Position numbers and translations under genes: made by a program. This document shows, one piece after another, positions 11,493 to 19,829 of a stretch of 64,000 bases of DNA. The stretch lies in contig NZ_CP015992.1 in NCBI RefSeq assembly GCF_001708505.1, positions 5,332,001 through 5,396,000 on the forward strand, given 5' to 3'. This stretch comes from Pseudomonas sp. TCU-HL1 (lineage in GTDB: Bacteria; Pseudomonadota; Gammaproteobacteria; Pseudomonadales; Pseudomonadaceae). Below the pieces are notes generated by a model. That model worked only from the letters and a program-made list of their open reading frames with translations, searched no databases and was not told the DNA's origin. Numbering within the stretch: the first letter of the stretch is position 1; each line of letters begins with the position of its first letter.

Positions 11493-11738
11493 ATGCGTCG
11501 AATTGCCGTTTTGCTTGCTGCCGCCCTGCTCAGTGCACCGGTTTTCGCTTCACATTGCCCTGCGGACATGGCGAAGATCGACCAGATACTGAAGAGCGAT
11601 CCACCTGCAGACACCGCCGTACTCGATCAAGTGAAAAAGCTCCGCGCCGAAGGCGAAGAGCTGCACAAGTCCGGCGATCATGCGGAATCCGAGAAAGTGC
11701 TGGGCGAAGCCCTGAACCTGCTGCAATCCAGCGAGTAA
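11493..11738 (+). CDS. Small exported protein of unknown function
   Basis: An 81-residue product with a signal peptide (MRRIAVLLAAALLSAPVFA), a single Cys right after it (SHCP) and a mature part of two predicted amphipathic helices rich in Lys/Glu (DQVKKLRAEGEELHKSGDHA). An excellent Shine-Dalgarno, AAGGAGGT, precedes the ATG. The mature part resembles small periplasmic helical hairpin proteins, but I recognise no family. It is convergent with the hybrid kinase gene, from which a hairpin separates it. Confidence 0.75.
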   Translation: MRRIAVLLAAALLSAPVFASHCPADMAKIDQILKSDPPADTAVLDQVKKLRAEGEELHKSGDHAESEKVLGEALNLLQSSE

Positions 11739-11747
11739 CGCGTTGCT

Positions 11748-11773
11748 CAGGATCTGGCGCGAGCCAGATCCTG
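11748..11773. terminator. Hairpin between convergent genes
   Basis: CAGGATCTGGC/GCCAGATCCTG forms an 11-bp perfect stem with a GCGA loop. No T run follows on either strand, so it is only a probable terminator. Confidence 0.5.
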
Positions 11774-11777
11774 ATAC

Positions 11778-14696
11778 TCAGGCCTCCTGCCCCAACAGGG
11801 ACATCGCCATCCGGCGAACCTGCTTGAGATCCACCGGTTTGCTCAGGCAGGCGTCGGCGCCTCGGCGGCGAGCTTCGGCCAGAAGCTTCTCATCCACCGC
11901 AGCGCTCACCACCAGTACCGGCGTCATCGCCAGGCGCGGGCTGGAACGCACGAAGTCGAGCACATCCAGGCCGTCGCCATCGGGCAGGTCCAGGTCCAGC
12001 AACAGCAGCGACGGCGTGATATCCGCCAGCAACCCGAGCGCCTTGCCCACCGACCCCGCGCCGCGCACCTCGGCCATATCCCGCAGCCCTTCCTGCAACA
12101 CCTTGAGGCAGGCTGGGTGATCTTCCACGCAGAGCACTTTGGGTAACGTTGGCGGCTCCGCCTCCTCCGGATTGGCCAGCGCGGGCGGTTCGAAGTCATC
12201 GGGCGCGGCGAGGCTGGGCAGGTCGATCCAGAAGCGGCTGCCGATATCCGGGGCACTGCTGAAGCCCATTTCGCCCCCCATCAGCTCCGCCAGCTCGCGG
12301 CACAACACCAGGCCGATGCCCGTGCCGGGAATGGTGGAGTTCTCGCGTCCCAGACGCTGGAACGGCTGGAACAGCATGGCCTGCTGTTCCTGACTGAGCC
12401 CCGGCCCGCTATCGGCCACCCAGAGGCGCACGGCAGCCGGGCGCACTTCGTAGCCCATGTTCACCATGCCCTGCGGGCTGTTGTATTTCACCGCATTGGA
12501 CAGCAGGTTCAATATCACCTGGCGCAGGCGCCGGGCATCGGCCATCACATGCAGCGACGGCACCGGCGGCGGCATCTGCTGCAATTGCAGGTGGCGAGCC
12601 TGCAGCTCGGGCTGGATCAGCTCGGCGCAACTGGCCAGCAACGGGCCGACATCCACCGGCTTGAGCTGCAGTTTCTGGCGACGGTTCTCGATGCTCGACA
12701 GGTCGAGGATGTCATCCACCAACGACGTGAGGTGGCGGCTGGCATTGACGATCTCCTGGGCGTAATCGCCCTCCACCTTCCGGTCTTCCTGCCCTTCCGC
12801 CTCCAGGGCGATCAACTGGGCGAAACCGTTGATGGCATTGAGCGGCGTGCGCAGCTCATGGCTCATGCTGGAAAGGAAGCGGCTCTTGGCCTGGCTAGCC
12901 GCCTGGGCTTCGCGACTGGCGACGCGCAGCTCCTCTTCCACCTGTTTGAGCCGGGTAATGTCCACATGGGTGCCGGCCACCCGCAGCGCGCGGCCGTCAG
13001 AGTCGCGTTCCAGCACTTTGCCGCGGCTGAGCAGCCAGGCGTAGCGGCCCTCGACATCGGCAAAGCGGTACTCGGCGTCGAAGTTATCCTGGTCACTGAT
13101 CGAGAACAGCATGCGCAGGCGGCGAACGCGCTCTACGTCATCCGGATGCACGCGGGCGTTGAACTCAGCGAAGCTGATGGTTTCGCTGCGTAGGCCGAAG
13201 CGCTTCACGAAGCGCCCGCTCATCTTGATCGAGAGCGTGATGGCGTCCACTTCCCAGAGGCTTTCCGTGGTGCTTTCCAGGACCAGGTCGAGGTTGCGGC
13301 GCGCCTCCAGCCGTTCCTCTTCGCTGGCCTGCAACTGCGCACCGCTGAGCTGCACCGCTTCCGCCAACGCCTGCAGCTCGGCTATCCGGCTGTTGGGCGC
13401 CGGCGGGCGGAAGTCGCCCTGGCCTATGCGCTTCATCATCCCCATGATCCCGGCCATGGGCGTGGCCAGCTCGCCACTGAGTCGCCGCGAGCGCGACCAC
13501 ATCCAGGCGAAGAACAGCGCATAGAAGAAGCCCAGGCCGGCGATCAGCAGGTAACCGATCTGCTGGTAACGCTCGGCGAGGCGGTTGGTTTCCTTGAAGA
13601 TATTGGCCTCGTCCACCACCATCATCAGCCGCCAGCCGGTCTGCGGAATCTCAGCCCAGGCCACCAGCTGCTTGCGCCCCCCCAGCTCCACTTCCTGCAC
13701 ATTGCCCTTGCCGGCGGCCATAGCCTCCAGCAGCGGCTGCATCTCGCGGTGGCGGGCCAGGTTGAAGTCCTCGGGCTTGAGCACTTCGCGGCGCACGGCC
13801 TCGTCGTAGGAGAAGCGGGTCAGCTCGCGCAAGCCGAAGTCCCGCTCGCCCGCTTCCGGCAGCGCCATGATGCTGTGGTCGCGGCTCACCAGCATGGCGT
13901 AGCCCTGCCACGGCACCTTCAGGCTGCCGATCTCACCCAGCATCTGCCCCACGGTGATATCCAGCCCCACCACCCCTTCGAGGAAGTCGCCGCGGTACAC
14001 CGGGGTAATCGCCGACATCATCCAGCCAAGGCCGGCCGGGTCGAGGTAAACGTCTGTCCAGACCGTCTTGCGTTGCGGGTTGTGCTTGGCGTCAGCGAGG
14101 TAATAGAAGTTGTAGTTGGGTATCACCATGTCATGGGGATACTGCTCGGGGGTCATGAAGAAGGGAAAGATGCGGTTGTAGCTGTCCCAACTGTTGAAAT
14201 AGACCGCCGCCACCAGCGGGTTGGCCTCGCGGATGGAGCGCATCAGCGGATCTACCTGGGACAGCCGCATGACCTTTTCGTGGTCCTGCTTCTCCAGCGG
14301 CGTGCTGCTGGCGTAGAAGGATGCGGCACGGCCATCGTCGGTGCGGGTATAGAAGACGCCGTCCGAACTCATCACGTGGCGCCGGCGCTCCACTTCATCG
14401 GGCGCGAAGTTACGGTCCTGGAGCGCACGGCCCACCGCATCGCGGAACAGCCGGGTGGGCATCTCGATGCCCTGCAGGCGCATGTCGATAACCTTGCCTT
14501 CGCGCACCACTGCGCTGCTCAGGTCCTCCAGAGCGCTCTGCTGCAGGTAATCCACCTGCGCATCGCGGATCGCACTGTTGGTCAACAGATAAGCCGTGAT
14601 CAGCACCGATTCGACCAGAATCAGCGGGATCAGGGCACTCTGTACGAAGGCGCGCCAGATCCACTGGCGCAAGGGAGTTCGGGCAGAACGCGGCAT
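11778..14696 (-). CDS. Hybrid sensor histidine kinase with dCache, PAS and receiver domains
   Basis: A 972-residue membrane sensor. TM1 lies at about residues 13-38, a dCache-like periplasmic sensor runs to about 375, and TM2 is at about 378-400. A PAS domain, HisKA (FLSSMSHELRTPLNAINGF), HATPase boxes (NLLSNAVKYN, DSGPGLS, GTGIGLVL) and a C-terminal receiver (LLLLDLDLPDGDGLDV) follow. The dCache domain suggests it senses a small metabolite such as an amino or organic acid. The start at 14696 (MPRSARTPLRQW) avoids an 18-residue extension. No partner regulator is adjacent, so output is by phosphorelay to an unlinked protein. The ligand cannot be inferred. Confidence 0.9.
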   Translation of the reverse strand: MPRSARTPLRQWIWRAFVQSALIPLILVESVLITAYLLTNSAIRDAQVDYLQQSALEDLSSAVVREGKVIDMRLQGIEMPTRLFRDAVGRALQDRNFAPDEVERRRHVMSSDGVFYTRTDDGRAASFYASSTPLEKQDHEKVMRLSQVDPLMRSIREANPLVAAVYFNSWDSYNRIFPFFMTPEQYPHDMVIPNYNFYYLADAKHNPQRKTVWTDVYLDPAGLGWMMSAITPVYRGDFLEGVVGLDITVGQMLGEIGSLKVPWQGYAMLVSRDHSIMALPEAGERDFGLRELTRFSYDEAVRREVLKPEDFNLARHREMQPLLEAMAAGKGNVQEVELGGRKQLVAWAEIPQTGWRLMMVVDEANIFKETNRLAERYQQIGYLLIAGLGFFYALFFAWMWSRSRRLSGELATPMAGIMGMMKRIGQGDFRPPAPNSRIAELQALAEAVQLSGAQLQASEEERLEARRNLDLVLESTTESLWEVDAITLSIKMSGRFVKRFGLRSETISFAEFNARVHPDDVERVRRLRMLFSISDQDNFDAEYRFADVEGRYAWLLSRGKVLERDSDGRALRVAGTHVDITRLKQVEEELRVASREAQAASQAKSRFLSSMSHELRTPLNAINGFAQLIALEAEGQEDRKVEGDYAQEIVNASRHLTSLVDDILDLSSIENRRQKLQLKPVDVGPLLASCAELIQPELQARHLQLQQMPPPVPSLHVMADARRLRQVILNLLSNAVKYNSPQGMVNMGYEVRPAAVRLWVADSGPGLSQEQQAMLFQPFQRLGRENSTIPGTGIGLVLCRELAELMGGEMGFSSAPDIGSRFWIDLPSLAAPDDFEPPALANPEEAEPPTLPKVLCVEDHPACLKVLQEGLRDMAEVRGAGSVGKALGLLADITPSLLLLDLDLPDGDGLDVLDFVRSSPRLAMTPVLVVSAAVDEKLLAEARRRGADACLSKPVDLKQVRRMAMSLLGQEA

Positions 14697-14922
14697 GGCG
14701 ACGTCTCGGCTCAAAGGTCTTCCTGACAATAGCCTGCAATCATATAGCAAGCACCCATGACATTAGGTTCAGTACCAAAACTCGTCGAGCGAAGGTCCAG
14801 CAAGGCGAGCTCGGCCGAAGACACGCAGTTTACGCATTGTAACTGAGCAGTCTGAGCTCGATTTCAACGCGGCATCACCGATGCACAGACAGTTCACGTG
14901 CCGAACCTGGGGCAAATGCGTG

Positions 14923-14952
14923 GTCGACGCTGCCCGCCTTATGCCGTAGAAT
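14923..14952 (+). promoter_or_regulatory. Possible ssrA promoter
   Basis: GTCGAC at 14923 and TAGAAT at 14947 are spaced like a sigma-70 promoter and would start transcription about 20 bp before the mature tmRNA. The match to consensus is only fair. Confidence 0.3.
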
Positions 14953-14980
14953 CGGCCCTGTTGTACACCCTGCAGTTCTT

Positions 14981-15355
14981 GGGGCCGATTAGGATTCGAC
15001 GCCGGTAACAAAACTCTAGGGGCATGCCGAGCTGGTAGCAGACCTCGTAAATTAGCTGCTGCAAACTATTAGTTGCCAACGACGACAACTACGGGGCGGC
15101 CCTCGCGGCCTAACCCTTCTGGCGGCCTCGGCTGCCAGCAGTCATGAGGGGATGCCTGTAAACCCGAAATGACTGTCAGATAGAACAGGATCGCCGCCAA
15201 GTTCGCTGTAGACGTAACGGCTAAAACTCATACAGCTCGCTCTGAGCACCCTGCCAGTCGGGCCGCAAAGAGCTAACTCAGTAGACTTGGCTAAGCATGT
15301 AGTCCCGAAAGCGGAGAGCTGGCGGACGGGGGTTCAAATCCCCCCGGCTCCACCA
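14981..15355 (+). ncRNA. ssrA: Transfer-messenger RNA (tmRNA, SsrA)
   Basis: Rescues stalled ribosomes and tags nascent chains for proteolysis. The 5' end GGGGCCGATTAGGATTCGAC and the 3' end GGTTCAAATCCCCCCGGCTC-CACCA form the tRNA-like half: the 5' GGGGCCG pairs with CGGCTCC before an A discriminator, and CCA is encoded. Pseudoknot-rich sequence lies between. The tag reading frame is at 15075-15113. About 375 nt is in the normal range for one-piece tmRNA. Confidence 0.97.
15075..15113 (+). other. tmRNA proteolysis-tag reading frame
   Basis: Resume codon GCC at 15075, then codons for ANDDNYGAALAA and a TAA stop. With the non-encoded alanine carried by tmRNA the tag is A-ANDDNYGAALAA. The end ALAA is the usual ClpXP/ClpAP degron. 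Relative to the common ANDENYALAA tag it has Asp for Glu at position 4 and two extra residues in the middle. Confidence 0.9.
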
Positions 15356-15367
15356 AAAACCACGACT

Positions 15368-15406
15368 AAGCCCCTGATTTTCCTAGCGAATTTCAGGGGC
15401 TTTTTC
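15368..15406 (+). terminator. Rho-independent terminator of ssrA
   Basis: AAGCCCCTGA pairs with TCAGGGGCTT across a 15-nt loop, followed by TTTTCG. It starts 13 nt after the tmRNA CCA end. Confidence 0.85.
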
Positions 15407-15440
15407 GTTTCTGTCTTGATGTGTCGAAGAAGTGTCGAAC

Positions 15441-15764
15441 TCAGCCGTGGCGCTCATCGAGGTCCGCGAAATTGCTGATCTTCACGGCACCGTCAGGAAA
15501 GCGTGCGATCACCTCCAGCTGCCCGCCCATTGCCTCGATGTGGCTGCGCAGGGTGGAGATGTACATATCGGTGCGTTTCTCCATCTTGGCGATGGCAGGC
15601 TGCTGCACATGCAACACCTCGGACAGCATCTTCTGCGACAAGCCCCGCGCCTGGCGAAGCTCGTTCAAGGGCATCTCGGCCAGCATCTCCTGAGCCCTGG
15701 CTTCAACCCGCGCCCTGGCTTCAGGCGACATCTTCTCGCGCAGTGCATCAAATTTCTTAGCCAT
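15441..15764 (-). CDS. XRE-family antitoxin (HigA-like)
   Basis: A 107-residue helix-turn-helix protein: LNELRQARGLSQKMLSEVLH and QQPAIAKMEKRTDMYISTL form the DNA-binding domain, followed by a C-terminal strand segment (GGQLEVIARFPDGAVKISNF) usual in antitoxins of phage-Gp49/HigB-type pairs. Its ATG overlaps the last codons of the upstream toxin frame, the usual toxin-first order. The toxin has an internal stop, so this antitoxin now appears orphaned. It may still autoregulate or counteract other toxins. Confidence 0.88.
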   Translation of the reverse strand: MAKKFDALREKMSPEARARVEARAQEMLAEMPLNELRQARGLSQKMLSEVLHVQQPAIAKMEKRTDMYISTLRSHIEAMGGQLEVIARFPDGAVKISNFADLDERHG

Positions 15765-16002
15765 CGATCAGGCCCTCCTTTCGAAGCTGTTCCAGGTGCT
15801 CGTCGTACAGGCGGTCAGCAACAGGAACATTCACGTCGTACCAGCGATCGTCTCCGGTCTCGTCTCCAGCGATCAACAGAATCGCCGAGCGTCTTGGGTC
15901 GAACGCTTAGAACGTCCTCAGCGGGCGCCCATCGTACTGTGTTCTCAACGCTCTCATGTGGCTATGCCGTGAGCTGTTGATGCCGCTGCTATGGGGAAGC
16001 CC
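15757..16002 (-). pseudogene. RelE/HigB-type toxin gene with internal stop
   Basis: Reading the minus strand, the frame gives GLPHSSGINSSRHSHMRALR, then RTQYDGRPLRTF, a TAA at 15907-15909, then AFDPRRSAILLIAGDETGDD and RWYDVNVPVADRLYDEHL to a stop at 15757. Both sides match the phage-derived Gp49-like/HigB toxin family, where a residue such as Phe or Tyr normally sits at the stop position. The N-terminal third is missing; between 16003 and 16230 I can only read short fragments in shifting frames. The gene lies at the 3' flank of ssrA, a common integration site. Confidence 0.8.
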
Positions 16003-16260
16003 AGCGATAGGCGACGACCGAGCATCGTACCCCCGGGACGAACTGGCGTTGTGTTTGTTCACGCGTAGACGCCGGCGTCTTGCCATCAATATCGATACCT
16101 TCAACGTCGCTCAGGGCCGCGATCGACTCCACACCAAGTGCCGTACGCTTCGGGCAAAGCCGAGCACTTTGACAATGACCGGGTCATCGAAATACAAATT
16201 GAGGCCTGACTCTATTTTCCTCATGCTCATGCCCCTCAGGATCATTGGAGATTCCGCTTG

Positions 16261-16890
16261 ATGGATGCCTCTACGCTCTTCCTTTACGTCATCGCGGTTA
16301 GCGCGGTGATGATGACGCCCGGACCGTCGATGCTGCTGGCGCTTAGCAATGGCGCGTCCCATGGGATGCGCGTTGCGTCCTTCGGCATGGCGGGCGCGGC
16401 GTTGTCGGACCTTCTCCTGATCGGCGCCGTCGGCTGTGGCCTGGGGGCCTTGCTTCAAGCCTCCGAGCAGTTGTTCTCACTGGTCAAGTGGGCGGGCGCC
16501 GCCTACCTGCTTTACCTGGCCTGGGTGCTCTGGCGTGCGCCGACTCGGTCGCTGTCCGAGGCGTCAGTACCGAGTGCGGCGAGGGGGCGGTCGGCCTTTC
16601 TGCGGGCGCTCTCCGTTGGGCTGTCCAACCCTAAGGGCCTGCTGTTCTTCTCGGCCTTCCTGCCGCAGTTCATCCGGCCCGCGGAGCCGGTCGCCCAGCA
16701 GTATGTAATCCTGGCCGTGACCAGCGCCCTGATCGACTGCGTGATGATGAGCCTTTACGCCCTTGGCGGGCGTCATGCGATGCGCCGGTTTTCCGCAAGG
16801 GTGATGCAGTGGATCAACCGCAGCTGCGCCGGCATCCTGGCAATGCTTTCCCTGGGCCTGGCCCTGTATCGCCGCAGCGAGTCGCGCTGA
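16261..16890 (+). CDS. LysE/RhtB-family amino-acid exporter
   Basis: A 209-residue inner-membrane protein with about six hydrophobic segments and the family hallmarks MMTPGPSMLLALSNGASHG near the N-terminus and LSNPKGLLFFSAFLPQF in the middle. Members export basic or neutral amino acids or related small molecules; the substrate cannot be told. The ATG at 16261 is preceded by TTGGAG. A broken LuxR-type gene 350 bp downstream suggests a formerly regulated transporter locus. Confidence 0.9.
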   Translation: MDASTLFLYVIAVSAVMMTPGPSMLLALSNGASHGMRVASFGMAGAALSDLLLIGAVGCGLGALLQASEQLFSLVKWAGAAYLLYLAWVLWRAPTRSLSEASVPSAARGRSAFLRALSVGLSNPKGLLFFSAFLPQFIRPAEPVAQQYVILAVTSALIDCVMMSLYALGGRHAMRRFSARVMQWINRSCAGILAMLSLGLALYRRSESR

Positions 16891-17238
16891 CGCCCCGAGA
16901 TCGAGCTGCCAGGACAAGCTGGCGCAGGCGCGCTCCAGCTGTTCGGCGCTCTTGCACTCGGCGAAGAGCGTCCGCGTTCGACCCAGGCGGCGTTTCCCAA
17001 AAACAGCCTAGGGGCCAAGATTCAGCGCGGACGAGACATGCCAGCAGCCAGAAGACGCTCGCCAGCCCCAATCTTTGCACGCTGAAAAATAGGCCGCGGC
17101 CAGCGGGTGCCCGGCCGACCGAGCCGCCGAAGCAGCCCAGGCCCGTGTGAAAGATGAAAGTCAGCAACGTCCACACCCCGCTCAACAGCAGGATTTGTTC
17201 CGCGATCATGCCTTTGGCTGGCACTGACGCCTCACCCT
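16891..17238 (+). other. Region without a convincing gene
   Basis: No frame on either strand gives a recognisable protein. A hydrophobic minus-strand frame near 17040-17210 has no conserved motif or Shine-Dalgarno. It lies between the LysE gene and a LuxR fragment and is probably decayed sequence. Confidence 0.4.
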
Positions 17239-17487
17239 ACCAAGGAAGCATCGAGCAAGGAGTTACGGGTTGAGCGAGCCCTCGAACAGTTCGGCTCGGG
17301 CGTCCTGAGCGCTCGCGAACTGGAAATCGCCCGCCTGGTTCTGCGAGGAAACTCTTCCAAGGCCATTTCTGCCGAACTGAAGATCTCAACCGACATGGTC
17401 AAGGCGCACCGGCGCCACCTGTACCCGAAGCTCGGCATCAGCTCGTAATCCGAACTGTGCAGCCTCTTCCTGAAAGCGCTCGGGTAG
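17239..17487 (+). pseudogene. LuxR-type regulator remnant (C-terminal HTH, internal stop)
   Basis: The frame reads VLSARELEIARLVLRGNSSK, then AISAELKISTDMVKAHRRHL and YPKLGISS, a TAA at 17446-17448, and continues SELCSLFLKALG to TAG. This is a LuxR/GerE helix-turn-helix in which a Gln codon before SEL has probably become a stop. The N-terminal sensor part is absent. Confidence 0.7.
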
Positions 17488-17545
17488 GCATCAACATTCG
17501 TCGAACGCGGATGTGCTTCTTGTCGCCTGGAACTCCTGCACCTGG

Positions 17546-17632
17546 TCGACGGTGCACACGGCGCACCCTACCGATTCAGCCCCGTCGCTCTATCCAGTTT
17601 CGTAGGGTGATCACGCTTCACCGATCCACCAT
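17546..17632. repeat. Intergenic dispersed repeats
   Basis: GGTGCACACGGCGCACCCTAC resembles the inverted repeat at 35367-35441. GTAGGGTGATCACGCTTCAC with the following GATCCACCATTCGTA resembles repeats near 53930 and 63450. These families are scattered in pseudomonad intergenic DNA. Confidence 0.5.
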
Positions 17633-17654
17633 TCGTACCCCAGGCAGCGCCGGG

Positions 17655-18488
17655 CTAGGGACGATAGAGCTTGAGGCTCTCGACCCGTGCCCGATAGGCC
17701 ACCAGGCGCTCCTTGAGTTGCCCCTTGTGCTCGGCCGCCACGCAGTGCAGCAGCACGTTGAGGGCACTGGTCAGGCCGCCGGTGGACTCGAGAATCAGCC
17801 CGGTCTTGGTCTTCATGGTGACGATATGCGGCGTGTCGATGTGCCGGGCGATGCCGTATTCGTCGGTGAACACCACCAGGTCCGTGCCCTGTTTCAGGCA
17901 GTTGTTGGCAAAGGCGATTCCCGCGTCGGCATAGGGTGCGATGTCGACCAGGATCACGCAGCAGCGCTGGCCGTGGCTGTCGATCCACTGGCCGAGCACG
18001 CCGCTGTACAAATCGAGGAATTCCACCCCGGAACGCACCAGGGCAAGCCGATTGGCGAAGTCCTCGGCCAGTCCGCGGATGGTCTGGAAACCGCAGACGA
18101 ACACCCGCTCGGCCTGACTGACGCGCGCGACGATGTCACGCCAGTGCTGGCTGCCGAGCTGGGCGGCGAACTCGCGCAGCGCCGCCATCTCTTCGTTGAG
18201 GTGGGCCAGCAGATCTTCCGATTGCTCGACCCGCTCGATCAGCGCGGTGTTGAGCAGCGACTGCACACGCACCTCATCACGCAGTTCCTCCTTCAGGCTC
18301 TTCAATCCCTTGTAGCCGAGACGACGCAGGAAGCGGCTGACCGTGTTCGGGCTGACGCCGCTCTTAGCCGCCAGGGTGGCGCCGTTCTCAAAGGCGAGGG
18401 TCTCCAGATTGGCCTGGATGTAGGCCCACAGCGTGCGCTCGGCCGGCGTCAGCTTGCCTTCAACGTGTTCCATCTTGCTATCGAGCAT
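17655..18488 (-). CDS. RpiR/MurR-family transcriptional regulator
   Basis: A 277-residue regulator with an N-terminal RpiR helix-turn-helix (TLAAKSGVSPNTVSRFLRRL at about residues 38-57) and a C-terminal SIS domain (residues about 110-255) that normally binds a sugar phosphate or similar ligand. It is divergent from the ABC transporter/aminopeptidase operon, and a palindromic region lies just before both starts, so local control is likely. In Pseudomonas, RpiR members also control amino-acid and polyamine genes; the effector here is unknown. Confidence 0.88.
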   Translation of the reverse strand: MLDSKMEHVEGKLTPAERTLWAYIQANLETLAFENGATLAAKSGVSPNTVSRFLRRLGYKGLKSLKEELRDEVRVQSLLNTALIERVEQSEDLLAHLNEEMAALREFAAQLGSQHWRDIVARVSQAERVFVCGFQTIRGLAEDFANRLALVRSGVEFLDLYSGVLGQWIDSHGQRCCVILVDIAPYADAGIAFANNCLKQGTDLVVFTDEYGIARHIDTPHIVTMKTKTGLILESTGGLTSALNVLLHCVAAEHKGQLKERLVAYRARVESLKLYRP

Positions 18489-18508
18489 CCCCGTCCCTCA
18501 GCTGTGAA

Positions 18509-18535
18509 AGAAATTTTCTGACATTAAAATGTCAG
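18509..18535. promoter_or_regulatory. Candidate operator for the RpiR regulator
   Basis: AGAAATTTTCT (18509-18519) is followed by the perfect 18-bp palindrome CTGACATTAAAATGTCAG (18518-18535). It lies 20-47 bp before the regulator start, in the gap to the divergent ABC operon. Confidence 0.55.
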
Positions 18536-18733
18536 AGTATTGACCTTTGGAAGAAATATACTCTACCCTCAAGCCGCAACACAAAGAGACGCCGGGCTGC
18601 GGCTGGTGGGGTCAAGCAACGCCTCCCACAAGACGAGCGACCTCGCCGCTAGCCTGTCTCGACTTTCCTGCCGCAACAACAACTACAGCCATCGCGCTCC
18701 ACGGGCGCGACCAGGTCAACGGAGAACAGGAAC

Positions 18734-19771
18734 ATGCCCACCCTGCGTCAGATCCCCTTGTACACCGCGTTCAGCGCGCTTCTCGCCGCCAGCGGCGCCC
18801 AGGCCGCCGAAGAACTTCACCTGTACAACTGGGGCGACTACATCAACCCCGAAGTACTGACCCGTTTCACCGCCGAGACCGGTATCAAGGTGACGCTCGA
18901 CACCTACGGCAGCAACGAGGAAATGCTCGCCAAGCTGCAAGCCGGCGCCGCGGGTTATGACATCGTCTTCCCCTCGGTACACATGCACGACACCATGGCC
19001 GCCCTCGGCTTGCTGGAGAAGACCTCCATCAACCAGAGCCCGGCGTTCGCCAACATCGACCCGTCGTTCCTTCGTGCCAAGTCAGACCCCAAGGGCGAGT
19101 ACTGCACGCCCTACGCCTGGGGCACCGTGGGCATTTTCTACAACAAGACCAAGGTTTCCAAACCCATCGAGAGCTGGAACGACTTTTTCGCTGAGGCCAA
19201 GGCCGGCAATAAAGTCATCATGCTCGACGACATGCGTGAGGCTCTGGGCATCGGCTTGATCAAGAACGGAAAGTCGGTCAACACCACCGACCCGGCGGAC
19301 CTCAAGCAGGCCTCCGACTGGCTGCTGGAACGCAAGCCCCTGATCGCCGCCTTCACCTACGACAGCGTGCCGATAGTCCAGTCCGGCGACGCGGTTGCCG
19401 CCCACTATTTCGTCGGCGCGATGATGTTCGTGAACCAGGCCCCGGAGAACCTGGCCTACGTGATTCCCAAGGAAGGCGCGACCATGTACCAGGAAGACAT
19501 GTGCGTGCTCAAGAGCGCACCGAACAAGGCCAACGCCAAGCGCTTCATGGAGTTCTTCCTGAAGCCGGAGATCGCCGTCCTCAACGCCCAGCAACAGATG
19601 AACGGCACCCCGAACCTGGAAGCGCGCAAGTTGCTTCCGGACGAGCTGCGCAACAACCCGCAGATCAACCCGCCTGCCGACGTCATGGCCAAGCTGCAGA
19701 TCTTCGAGGATCTCGGCAAGGGCCTGAAGCAGTACGACCGCGCCTGGACCCGGGTGCGCACCGCGAACTGA
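18734..19771 (+). CDS. ABC transporter periplasmic substrate-binding protein (PotD/PotF-like)
   Basis: A 345-residue exported binding protein of the spermidine/putrescine class. Signal peptide (cleaved after ASGAQA), then the family start EELHLYNWGDYINPEVL, GSNEEMLAKLQAG, GYDIVFPS and YAWGTVGIFYN. It is the first gene of an operon with ATPase, two permeases and a P1-type peptidase. Ligands of this class include polyamines but also opines, mannopine-like compounds and small peptides; the peptidase partner makes an amino-acid conjugate or peptide plausible here. Confidence 0.9.
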   Translation: MPTLRQIPLYTAFSALLAASGAQAAEELHLYNWGDYINPEVLTRFTAETGIKVTLDTYGSNEEMLAKLQAGAAGYDIVFPSVHMHDTMAALGLLEKTSINQSPAFANIDPSFLRAKSDPKGEYCTPYAWGTVGIFYNKTKVSKPIESWNDFFAEAKAGNKVIMLDDMREALGIGLIKNGKSVNTTDPADLKQASDWLLERKPLIAAFTYDSVPIVQSGDAVAAHYFVGAMMFVNQAPENLAYVIPKEGATMYQEDMCVLKSAPNKANAKRFMEFFLKPEIAVLNAQQQMNGTPNLEARKLLPDELRNNPQINPPADVMAKLQIFEDLGKGLKQYDRAWTRVRTAN

Positions 19772-19829
19772 CCCCGACCTTCAACGTTACAAGTCCCGGC
19801 CGCCCGCTGCGACCGGGCTGGAGTTGTCC

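Noticed and set aside
15356..17650. Intact genomic island integrated at ssrA
   Set aside because: No integrase, no transposase and no second copy of the tmRNA 3' end is visible in the window; only decayed fragments suggest a past element.
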